This document shows, in pieces, positions 35,669 to 43,150 of a stretch of DNA of 64,000 nt (positions within the stretch are counted from its first letter, which is position 1; every line of letters begins with the position of its first letter). The notes beneath the pieces were generated by a model, which saw only the letters and a list, made by a program, of their open reading frames with translations, was not told the origin of the DNA and did no database searches. Source of the stretch: JBPOFM01 sp051252455 (GTDB taxonomy: Bacteria > Bacteroidota > Bacteroidia > Flavobacteriales > Flavobacteriaceae); assembly GCA_051252455.1 (NCBI GenBank), contig JBPOFM010000002.1:372001-436000 (forward strand), in the 5' to 3' direction. The position numbers and the translations under genes are program-made.

Positions 35669-36777
35669 TGATTGGGTTTTGACGTCAAATTTTTTATAAA
35701 GATAGAGATTTGTGTGATAACTAAAAACAATTCAAGTAGGGGAAAATAAGGAATCAAATCTTTCTCGTTCAATTTTTTTGAAGCAAAAATCAGACTGACG
35801 TATAGAATGGTATATCTCAAAATAATCAATGCGATCGTAAATTTCCAAAAGAAAAATGTACTGACTAGAATGATTCCCAAAATAAAAAACGTTAATTGAG
35901 AAACGTAAAATAGAGCCAATAATGATTTGTGTTTGGCTTTATAATGCTTGGCTGTGCTGATATGACGTCTTTTTTGCAAGAGCCAATCGGCATATGTTGT
36001 TTTTGGAATGGACTCTGTGAAACTTTCTTTGTTTGTAGATAGCGCGACGTTGCTTGGAGTAGCCACTTCATTTACAAATAAATCATCATCCCCAGACCTG
36101 ATGTTCATATGATTCATAAAACCACGAGCCTCAAAAAATACCGATTTAGTGTAAGCTAAATTTCTGCCCACAGCCATATACGGTTGTCCCATTTTTGCGT
36201 ACGCGAAATATTGAACGGCTGTCAGTAGCGTTTCGTACCGTATTAATTTGTTCAAAAATGATTTTTGTTGTTTTTGGTAGGATCCATATCCAATGACAAT
36301 CGATTTTCCATTTGAAAATTGACCACTCATTTGCTTGATCCATTGATTGGATACGGGCCGACAATCCGCATCTGTAAACAACAAATGGTTATAAGAAGAC
36401 GCTTTTATTCCTAATGTGAGAGCGTATTTTTTGTTTCCCCAAAACGCTTCTACATTTTTTACATCAACTATTTTGATAGTGTCATGTTCCTGTTTAAAAC
36501 GTTCCATGATGGATAATGTTTTGTCAGAGGAACCATCATTTATTAAGATCACTTCAAATTTTGGATATTCCTGCCCAAGAATTAAGGGAAGGTGTTTTTT
36601 TAAATTTTTGGCTTCATTTTTAGCACAAATAATAACAGAGATAGGATTGTAAGTCGATTGATTCGCCGATTTTTCATTCTTTTTGAATGAGAAATTGCCA
36701 AATATAAAACCATAAAAAACAACTTGAATCAGGATGACTACACAAAAACTGTAGAACAGAATTTCAAAAATCAACAT
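35659..36777 (-). CDS. Family 2 glycosyltransferase, membrane-bound
   Basis: 372 aa. An N-terminal membrane helix (about 5-27) is followed by a GT-A domain: VIICAKNEAKNL, LINDGSSDKT, FTDADCRP (the DxD metal site), and a late QKRRHISTA, the Q/RxxRW-like block of processive or polyprenyl-type enzymes. Two or three C-terminal membrane helices (about 285-365) follow. Likely acts on cell-envelope glycans or lipids; donor and acceptor are unknown. Confidence 0.9.
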   Translation of the reverse strand: MLIFEILFYSFCVVILIQVVFYGFIFGNFSFKKNEKSANQSTYNPISVIICAKNEAKNLKKHLPLILGQEYPKFEVILINDGSSDKTLSIMERFKQEHDTIKIVDVKNVEAFWGNKKYALTLGIKASSYNHLLFTDADCRPVSNQWIKQMSGQFSNGKSIVIGYGSYQKQQKSFLNKLIRYETLLTAVQYFAYAKMGQPYMAVGRNLAYTKSVFFEARGFMNHMNIRSGDDDLFVNEVATPSNVALSTNKESFTESIPKTTYADWLLQKRRHISTAKHYKAKHKSLLALFYVSQLTFFILGIILVSTFFFWKFTIALIILRYTILYVSLIFASKKLNEKDLIPYFPLLELFLVITQISIFIKNLTSKPNHWK

Positions 36778-36783
36778 GTATAA

Positions 36784-36987
36784 CTATGAATGTTGAGGTT
36801 CATTACAATTTTTGTATTCATCAGGAGTTTTTCCGCAGAAGCCACAGTTTTCACCTTCCTTGTTGAGCATTGGATTTTGGCTTGCACACGTACCGGCAAA
36901 TTTTCCATCCTTTTTAGCCCATAGTTTGATAGCAATTCCGGCCACTCCAAGTCCTAAAAGTATAAGGGTGATCAAAAGAAGTTTCAT
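36784..36987 (-). CDS. Small membrane protein with Cys motifs
   Basis: 67 aa: one N-terminal membrane helix (1-24), then a short tail with four Cys (GTCASQN, ENCGFCGK, KNCNE). The CxxC pair could bind a metal or form a disulfide. A conserved small protein of Bacteroidota, of unknown role. It has its own -7 box at 37004-37011. Confidence 0.75.
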   Translation of the reverse strand: MKLLLITLILLGLGVAGIAIKLWAKKDGKFAGTCASQNPMLNKEGENCGFCGKTPDEYKNCNEPQHS

Positions 36988-37003
36988 GAGTAATAATTTT
37001 TTG

Positions 37004-37011
37004 CAAAGATA
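37004..37011 (-). promoter_or_regulatory. -7 promoter box (TATCTTTG) for the 36784 gene and probably the GT2/sigma run
   Basis: An exact TAnnTTTG match on the minus strand, 16 nt before the ATG. The three minus-strand genes that follow are spaced by 6 nt or overlap. Confidence 0.6.
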
Positions 37012-37117
37012 TACTATTTGTTATTAATACCGTTGTACTTTACAAATATTGGCTAGTTCATTTCTTCAATTGTTAATAAAGAGAAAGTGAAATTTAGAGG
37101 AGATCAATGCAAAAAAA

Positions 37118-37139
37118 ACCACCCATAAAATTGAGTGGT
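37118..37139 (-). terminator. Terminator after the anti-sigma factor gene
   Basis: An 8-bp imperfect stem ACCACCCA/TGAGTGGT with a 6-nt loop and a plus-strand A-run to its left (T-run on the minus strand). 23 nt beyond the stop. Confidence 0.75.
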
Positions 37140-37161
37140 CTATCTTCTAATATGTGAGGGA

Positions 37162-37962
37162 CTATTTGTCTTTTTTATTCTTCAATGAAATTTCGGCAAC
37201 AGAATTTTCTGCATTTGCCTTATTTTTCGCATTATTTTTATTTTCAATAGTGATGCTTAAACCTAAAGCATTCTCCATATAAGGAATTGACTTTAAGCTT
37301 CGATCATTAGCATCCAAAATGCCCAAACTGACCATTCTATCTTGAAATTCAGCCCACATTTCGTACTGTTGTTCTGCTGGTAATGTTGGTAATTCAACTA
37401 TGTCAATCATAGAAGTCTTATCAATTGAATTGATATAAGCAACAGTCTTTAAATTTTTGGCTCTAGAATTTCCTCGTAAAACGTATTTTTCTGTTTCTGG
37501 ATTATTCAACTTTTGAAATTGAAACATTACATTATCAAGTTTAGAATTGTACTTGTCTATATCGCTTCTTAAATCAAAAATTTCTTCCACCACCACTTGA
37601 TTTTCATTAATAAGCACCATATTTTTCTGATACAATAAAAATGCCATGACCGCAAAAGCTATTGCTGTAAAACTTGCCGCAATACTATACCATGGTGTTC
37701 TAGCGGTAGTTTGACTCATACTGATGACAGGTTTTTCTTCGATTTCTTTCAAAATAGAGGCAAGGACGTGTTTTGGTGCCTCAACCGAGTTTGATTTTGC
37801 AATGATTTCTAGATTGTCTTGCAAACGGTTGTACTCATTCTCTATTTCAGGATATTCTGAAATATAATGTTCAATTTCCATTGACTCTGCAATAGAAGTT
37901 TCACCCAATATATATTTATCTATCAGGCCCGAATTAATTAATGTTTGTAATGTTGTTTCCAT
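37162..37962 (-). CDS. Anti-sigma factor (RskA-like)
   Basis: 266 aa. The N-terminal part (about 1-75), with an SAESMEIEHYISEYPEIENEYN-like helical region, is the sigma-binding zinc-less anti-sigma type. One membrane helix (about 91-112) is followed by a coiled-coil segment and an RskA-type C-terminal domain (LPTLPAEQQYEMWAEFQD, LGILDAND). It would hold the sigma factor encoded 11 nt upstream at the inner membrane. The C-terminus is Asn/Lys-rich. Confidence 0.88.
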   Translation of the reverse strand: METTLQTLINSGLIDKYILGETSIAESMEIEHYISEYPEIENEYNRLQDNLEIIAKSNSVEAPKHVLASILKEIEEKPVISMSQTTARTPWYSIAASFTAIAFAVMAFLLYQKNMVLINENQVVVEEIFDLRSDIDKYNSKLDNVMFQFQKLNNPETEKYVLRGNSRAKNLKTVAYINSIDKTSMIDIVELPTLPAEQQYEMWAEFQDRMVSLGILDANDRSLKSIPYMENALGLSITIENKNNAKNKANAENSVAEISLKNKKDK

Positions 37963-37973
37963 TTCTTGATGTA

Positions 37974-38531
37974 TTATGGATTGTAGACTTTTTTAAGTTC
38001 ACGTAATCCAATTTTTAATCTAGACTTTATAGTACCCAATGGAATATCCAATTCGTCACTCGCTTCTTGTTGCGTCATGCCCTCAAAAAATAAGGCGTTA
38101 AGCACAATTTGATACTTTATGTCCAGTCGACCAACATGATCTCTTAAATCTATGACGTCTTGATTTAGATTCTGGGTTGGTAAGATATATACGTTTGATT
38201 TATCAATTTGGATTTCTTTCTCATAGCGATTATTGAAACTCCGTAATTTATCTATGGCAGTATTTCTTGCAATTCGGTAGAGCCATGTGAATAATTTAGC
38301 CTTTGAAGAATCATATTTCTTTGAATTTTTCCAGATCTTCACAAAACTTTCCTGCAATGCATCTTGGGCTATTTCTTCGTTTCTCGTAATTTTTAAAATA
38401 ACACCATAAAGACTATCCGCATAATTTTCATATAACAAGTTGAGTGCTGCTTTATCTCCTTTCTCAAGGAGCTCTACGATATGTTCTTCTAATGATGTAC
38501 TCAAGAGTTCTTTTTTTTTGCTTAAAAACAT
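37974..38531 (-). CDS. Sigma-70 family (ECF, SigK-like) sigma factor
   Basis: 185 aa. Region 2: YENYADSLYGVILKITRN, AQDALQESFVKIWKN, FTWLYRIARNTAIDKLRS. Region 4: FFEGMTQQEASDELDIPLGTIKSRLK helix-turn-helix, described here in parts. It is paired with the membrane anti-sigma gene downstream. Targets cannot be read from the window. Confidence 0.93.
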   Translation of the reverse strand: MFLSKKKELLSTSLEEHIVELLEKGDKAALNLLYENYADSLYGVILKITRNEEIAQDALQESFVKIWKNSKKYDSSKAKLFTWLYRIARNTAIDKLRSFNNRYEKEIQIDKSNVYILPTQNLNQDVIDLRDHVGRLDIKYQIVLNALFFEGMTQQEASDELDIPLGTIKSRLKIGLRELKKVYNP

Positions 38532-38545
38532 CTAAATCCTGTTCG

Positions 38546-38553
38546 CAAACGTA
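38546..38553 (-). promoter_or_regulatory. -7 promoter box (TACGTTTG) for the sigma/anti-sigma pair
   Basis: An exact TAnnTTTG match on the minus strand, 14 nt before the ATG. The pair would be read by the main sigma factor; self-activation was not detected. Confidence 0.5.
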
Positions 38554-38696
38554 TTTAATATAAAGTGGGTAAAAATAATAAATATAACAGAACGGAATTT
38601 TAATTTGAAGTCCGTTTTTCAAAATAATAGAATGTAATTTTTTCTTTCAAAGAATTTGATTAATAGCTATATCAAATACAGCATTCTATTTAAATT

Positions 38697-38730
38697 AAAG
38701 AGTTTCAAATATTTTGAAACTCTTTTTTTT
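38697..38730. terminator. Terminator hairpin downstream of murB
   Basis: A perfect 13-bp stem (AAAGAGTTTCAAA with complement) and a 3-nt TAT loop. The T-run follows on the plus strand, with a weaker AT-rich tract on the minus strand. It lies 4 nt from the murB stop. Confidence 0.75.
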
Positions 38731-38733
38731 GTT

Positions 38734-39747
38734 CTATATAATGTTTACTTCAGTTTCTATATGTATATTAAAGATACGACATATTGTTTTTTGAATCAGC
38801 TGTGCCAATTGAAAAATATCATTTCCTCTAGCGTTTCCATAGTTCACCAACACTAAAGCTTGGTGTCGATGAACTCCATAATCGCCTAAAGTCTTACCTT
38901 TAAAACCTGCTTTTTCAATAAGCCAACCTGCTGGTACTTTTACTGTATCTTCTGAAATGTAATAACTGGGGATTTCAGGAAAATTCTGTTTTAATAATTC
39001 TAACTGATCGTTTGAAATAACAGGGTTTTTAAAAAAACTGCCACTATTTCCAATCTTTTTTGGGTCTGGAAGTTTACTTTGACGAATTGCAATAACCGCT
39101 TTTGAAATATCTTGAATCGTTGGATGCCCGACCTTCATTTGTTGTAATTCGGAATCAATGGCGCCATATTGAGTATGTAGCGCGTGGTCGTGTTTAGTCA
39201 GTTTAAAGATCACACTTGTGATGATATACTGACCTTTGACATCTTGTTTGAAAATGGATTCGCGATATCCAAAATTACAATCTTCAAACGTAAAGGTTCT
39301 CATCTTGAGCGTTGCCACTTCAATTGCTTCACATGAAACAAAAACATCTTTCAACTCAACACCGTAGGCACCGATATTTTGAATTGGAGCGCTGCCAACA
39401 TTTCCAGGAATCAAGGAAAGATTCTCCAAGCCACCAAAATTATGGTCTAGACACCATTGCACGAATTCATGCCAATTCTCTCCAGCATTTGCCTTGATAT
39501 GAACGCAGTTATCCTTTGTTACTAATTCTTCAATACCTTTTAGGTTGATATGAATGACTAAAGCTTCAATATCCTTTGTCAACAACATATTGCTGCCACC
39601 ACCAAGAATAAATTTGTTGGGATATTCTTGTAAAGCCAACACTTTCTTGAGTTCATCGATTGAATTAACGGATACAAAATGGGTCGCTTTAGCGTCGATC
39701 CCAAAGGTATTAAAGGTTTTAAGAGATGTGTTTTGTTGAATTTGCAT
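38734..39747 (-). CDS. murB: UDP-N-acetylenolpyruvoylglucosamine reductase
   Basis: FAD/NADPH enzyme that makes UDP-MurNAc for peptidoglycan. 337 aa. ILGGGSNML and GLENLSLIPGNVGSAPIQNIGAYG are the FAD-binding stretch, CNFGYRESIFK follows, and the catalytic Ser is in NSGSFFKNP. It has the E. coli-like (type I) architecture with a YRxS region. Contiguous with the aminotransferase gene upstream (no gap). Confidence 0.95.
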   Translation of the reverse strand: MQIQQNTSLKTFNTFGIDAKATHFVSVNSIDELKKVLALQEYPNKFILGGGSNMLLTKDIEALVIHINLKGIEELVTKDNCVHIKANAGENWHEFVQWCLDHNFGGLENLSLIPGNVGSAPIQNIGAYGVELKDVFVSCEAIEVATLKMRTFTFEDCNFGYRESIFKQDVKGQYIITSVIFKLTKHDHALHTQYGAIDSELQQMKVGHPTIQDISKAVIAIRQSKLPDPKKIGNSGSFFKNPVISNDQLELLKQNFPEIPSYYISEDTVKVPAGWLIEKAGFKGKTLGDYGVHRHQALVLVNYGNARGNDIFQLAQLIQKTICRIFNIHIETEVNII

Positions 39748-40938
39748 TTAATCTTTGTAAACTTTTAAGGCTTCGCCTAAAATGTGGACTGCTTTTCTCA
39801 AACTGTTTTCATTGAGTACATAAGCAATCCTGATTTGATTGAGTCCAACATCAGGAGTAGAGTAGAAGCCTGCAGCGGGAGCAACCATTACGGTTTCACC
39901 ATCAACATCAAAATCTTCTAACAACCATTGTGCAAAATGATCTGCACTTCTAATAGGTAGTTCTGCAATACAATAAAAAGCACCATTAGGTTTGGCTACT
40001 TTCAGCCCATCGATCTTTTCTAATTCAGAAATTAAAGTATTGCGACGCTTTACATACTCATCAATCACCTCATCAAAATAACTTTGAGGGGTTTCCAATG
40101 CAGCTTCACTTGCAATTTGTGCCAAGGTTGGCGGGCTCAATCTTGCTTGTGCAAACTTCAAGGCTGTTTTCATCACCTCTTTATTTTTTGAGACTAAATA
40201 CCCAATTCGAGCTCCACACATACTATAACGTTTAGAGACAGAATCAATCATGATGGCATGATCTTCCAAGCCTTCTTCTTGCATGATGGAATAAAACTCA
40301 ATACCGTCGTAGACAAACTCACGATATACCTCATCGGCAATCAGGAATAAATCATGCTTTTTAACGATGGAGGCTAATTTTTTGATTTCTTCTTTTGAGT
40401 ATAAATATCCTGTTGGATTACCAGGATTACAAATGAGAATGGCTTTTGTTTTGGAAGTGATCAATTTTTCAAATTCCTCAATTGCAGGCAATGCAAAATT
40501 ATCTTCAATCTTTGAAATCACTGGAACCACTTTGATATTCGAAGCGGTTGAAAATCCATTGTAGTTGGCATAGAAAGGTTCGGGAATGATAATTTCATCA
40601 TCTGTGTCCATAATACTACCAAACGCAAACAAAAGCGCCTCACTACCTCCCGTTGTTACAATGATATCGTTATGCGACACGTGGATGTCATTTTTTTTAT
40701 AATAGTCTGCTATTTTTTTTCGGTATTCTTCCGACCCTTCAGATCTTGTGTAAGCTAATATATCCAATGAATGGATTTTCACAGCTTCCATTGCAACTTC
40801 TGGCGTTTTAATATCGGGTTGGCCAATATTCAAATGGTAAACCGTTTTTCCTTTCTTATAGGCCATTTCGGCATAAGGGACTAATTTTCTGATCGGAGAT
40901 TCGGGCATTGAAAGCCCTTTTTTCGAAATTTTTGGCAT
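39748..40938 (-). CDS. PLP-dependent aminotransferase (class I/II, AspC-like)
   Basis: 396 aa. YHLNIGQPDIKTPE, TTGGSEALLFAFG, CNPGNPTGYLY, the DEVYREFVYDG block, and the PLP Lys in SVSKRYSMCGARIGYL are all present. The family includes aspartate, aromatic and alanine aminotransferases; the exact donor and acceptor cannot be decided. No promoter box of clear type is seen. It leads a two-gene unit with murB. Confidence 0.92.
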   Translation of the reverse strand: MPKISKKGLSMPESPIRKLVPYAEMAYKKGKTVYHLNIGQPDIKTPEVAMEAVKIHSLDILAYTRSEGSEEYRKKIADYYKKNDIHVSHNDIIVTTGGSEALLFAFGSIMDTDDEIIIPEPFYANYNGFSTASNIKVVPVISKIEDNFALPAIEEFEKLITSKTKAILICNPGNPTGYLYSKEEIKKLASIVKKHDLFLIADEVYREFVYDGIEFYSIMQEEGLEDHAIMIDSVSKRYSMCGARIGYLVSKNKEVMKTALKFAQARLSPPTLAQIASEAALETPQSYFDEVIDEYVKRRNTLISELEKIDGLKVAKPNGAFYCIAELPIRSADHFAQWLLEDFDVDGETVMVAPAAGFYSTPDVGLNQIRIAYVLNENSLRKAVHILGEALKVYKD

Positions 40939-41073
40939 GGACGTAAATATTTAGGCAACAAAGTACCGAAAATATTATTTAATTATTTTTAAAAACTAAA
41001 CTTAAAAAAAGCAAAATATCTTAAAGTGTTGTAAATTGTCTGATTGATCAGATGTAGGTATATATGTTTATTT

Positions 41074-42399
41074 ATGCTAAATAAAATTATATTTATTGTT
41101 TTCTTGTGTTTCGTGTCTGTGTCCTCATTTTCACAGGGACGCTTTAATTTAATGAATGCCGATGAGGATAAAATTAAATTCCAACTCATCAACAATCTAA
41201 TCGTGATCCCAATTGAGGTTAATGGTGTTAAGTTATCTTTTCTTTTAGATTCTGGTGTTAGTAAACCAATTCTCTTCAATATCATCAATCTGTCAGATTC
41301 GCTTAAAATCAATAATGTAGAAACAGTTTATTTAAGAGGTTTGGGAAGTGAAGGCTCCATCGAAGCACTGAAGTCGAAGGGAAATATTGTGAAGATCGGA
41401 AAAGCCATCAATGTAAATCAAGAAGTCTACGTGGTTTTTGATGAAAGCATCAATTTTGCGCCAAGATTGGGCGTTCCCATCCACGGAATTATTGGATATG
41501 ATGTATTTAGGGATTTAATTATCGATATCAATTATGCATCTAAAACAATCAAGTTTCATAACCCTATGTTCTATAAATATAGAAAATGTAGAAAATGTCG
41601 AACTTTGGATTTGACCTTAACGCAAAACAAACCTTATATCTATGGCATGGTTGAAACCAATTCCAATGAAATTCCCGTAAAATTATTAATCGATACAGGA
41701 GGAAGTGATGCTTTATGGCTATTTGAAGATAAAGAAAAAGGTATTTTTCCGAAGGAAGGGAACTATTTTGAAGACTATTTAGGCAAAGGTTTGAGTGGAA
41801 GCGTTTATGGCAAACGATCTAAAATCGAATCATTTTCACTTCAAGATTTTAAGTTTAAGGATGTCAATGTAGCATTTCCAGATTCTTCATCCATTAGTAT
41901 CGCTCGAAATCATAAAGATAGAAATGGAAGTATTTCTGGGGAGTTGTTAAAGCGATTCAATATTATTTTTGATTATGGCAACGAAAAAATAACCTTAAAA
42001 AAAAACAAACATTTTAGTGCACCCTTTCATTATAATAAGAGCGGTATCGTATTAGAACAAGATGGTATAAGATTAGTAAGGGAAGTCGACGATAGAATTA
42101 CTTATGACAGAGATTCTGACATCGGTGGCATCAAAAAAATCGTTTTAAACGGTTCCTATAAATATGTTTTAAAACCTGCTTACACAATTGTAGAGTTACG
42201 TACTGGGTCACCTGCAGAAAAGGCAGGTCTCGCCCTCGGAGACGTTCTGTTGTTCGTAAATACTTCAGATACGTCTAAATTAAAAATGCATGAGATTAAT
42301 ACTATATTTTCCGGTGAGGAAGGGAAACGTGTTCGCTTAACTGTTGATAGAGTTGGTGTTGTTTTAAAATTTGAATTTATATTGGAAAACCTATTTTAA
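41074..42399 (+). CDS. Exported retropepsin-like aspartyl protease with PDZ domain
   Basis: 441 aa from ATG 41074, giving signal peptide MLNKIIFIVFLCFVSVSSFS. Two aspartyl-protease lobes are visible: LSFLLDSGVSKPILFN (about 50) and KLLIDTGGSDALWLF (about 215), so DSG and DTG may form an intramolecular active site. A PDZ domain ends the protein (VELRTGSPAEKAGLALGDVL, seen in parts). A Cys pair (RKCRKCR) lies between the lobes. Likely a periplasmic processing protease; substrate unknown. Confidence 0.85.
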   Translation: MLNKIIFIVFLCFVSVSSFSQGRFNLMNADEDKIKFQLINNLIVIPIEVNGVKLSFLLDSGVSKPILFNIINLSDSLKINNVETVYLRGLGSEGSIEALKSKGNIVKIGKAINVNQEVYVVFDESINFAPRLGVPIHGIIGYDVFRDLIIDINYASKTIKFHNPMFYKYRKCRKCRTLDLTLTQNKPYIYGMVETNSNEIPVKLLIDTGGSDALWLFEDKEKGIFPKEGNYFEDYLGKGLSGSVYGKRSKIESFSLQDFKFKDVNVAFPDSSSISIARNHKDRNGSISGELLKRFNIIFDYGNEKITLKKNKHFSAPFHYNKSGIVLEQDGIRLVREVDDRITYDRDSDIGGIKKIVLNGSYKYVLKPAYTIVELRTGSPAEKAGLALGDVLLFVNTSDTSKLKMHEINTIFSGEEGKRVRLTVDRVGVVLKFEFILENLF

Positions 42400-42405
42400 A
42401 TAAAA

Positions 42406-42435
42406 ATCCCTTTTTTGATGCGTCAAAAAAGGGAT
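42406..42435. terminator. Bidirectional terminator between the protease and DUF1573 genes
   Basis: A perfect 13-bp stem ATCCCTTTTTTGA with complement, loop TGCG. It lies between two convergent genes. Confidence 0.85.
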
Positions 42436-42461
42436 CATAAAATTTATGAAGTGAAAATGTA

Positions 42462-42887
42462 TTATTGTTCCATTACACTTTTGTCTTTTTTCTCCAACAC
42501 ACTTGTTTGAGTGGGGTCAACAACTTCACCTTTGATTTTCAAGGCAACTGTAGGCGTATCCGCATTAGAGGTTACAGTAATTGTTTTTCTAATAGGATTG
42601 ACTCTGTTAGTATCATACTTCACAGAAATCTCTCCAGTTTTACCCGGCATTATTGGTCCTTCCGGCTTTTTAGGGACTGTACAACCACAAGTGGATTTTA
42701 CATCACTAATGATTAATGGTGCAGTACCCGTATTCGTAAATTCAAAAACTCTTACACCATCAGCACCTTTATCTATAGTACCATAATCAATAGTGTCTGT
42801 TTTAAATTCGATTTTTGCTACTTTTTCTTGAGCGAATGCTCCAAAGCTCATCAATCCTACAAATAAAATTACAACTAAATTTTTCAT
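42462..42887 (-). CDS. DUF1573 exported protein
   Basis: 141 aa. A signal peptide (MKNLVVILFVGLMSFGAFAQ) is followed by a single immunoglobulin-like DUF1573 domain: IDYGTIDKGADGVRVFEF, TSTCGCTVPKKP-like block (here SDVKSTCGCTVPKKPEG), and EISVKYDTN. The CGC pair is a family hallmark. Role not established; probably an envelope binding or scaffold protein. Confidence 0.9.
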   Translation of the reverse strand: MKNLVVILFVGLMSFGAFAQEKVAKIEFKTDTIDYGTIDKGADGVRVFEFTNTGTAPLIISDVKSTCGCTVPKKPEGPIMPGKTGEISVKYDTNRVNPIRKTITVTSNADTPTVALKIKGEVVDPTQTSVLEKKDKSVMEQ

Positions 42888-43112
42888 CGTTTTTTATATT
42901 ATGTTAATTTGTTCAACTTAAAAAATTAGGTCAAAAATAAAACGTTTAGCACAAATTCTAAAGCTATTTAACTTTTAAGTCTAACCTCAAACTTACTCAC
43001 TTTTTCCGTGTCCTCAAAATTTATTAGACGAATGGCATTTAATTATCATTATTCTTATGATAGCAAACGTGCATTATTCTACTATATAATTTCAAGAAAA
43101 AAGAAATATAAG

Positions 43113-43120
43113 TACTTTTG
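43113..43120 (+). promoter_or_regulatory. -7 promoter box (TACTTTTG) for valS
   Basis: An exact TAnnTTTG match, 30 nt before ATG 43151. It overlaps the longer open frame, so it supports the downstream start. Confidence 0.6.
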
Positions 43121-43150
43121 CATATCTTATTACAAAAACAATACCAAAAC

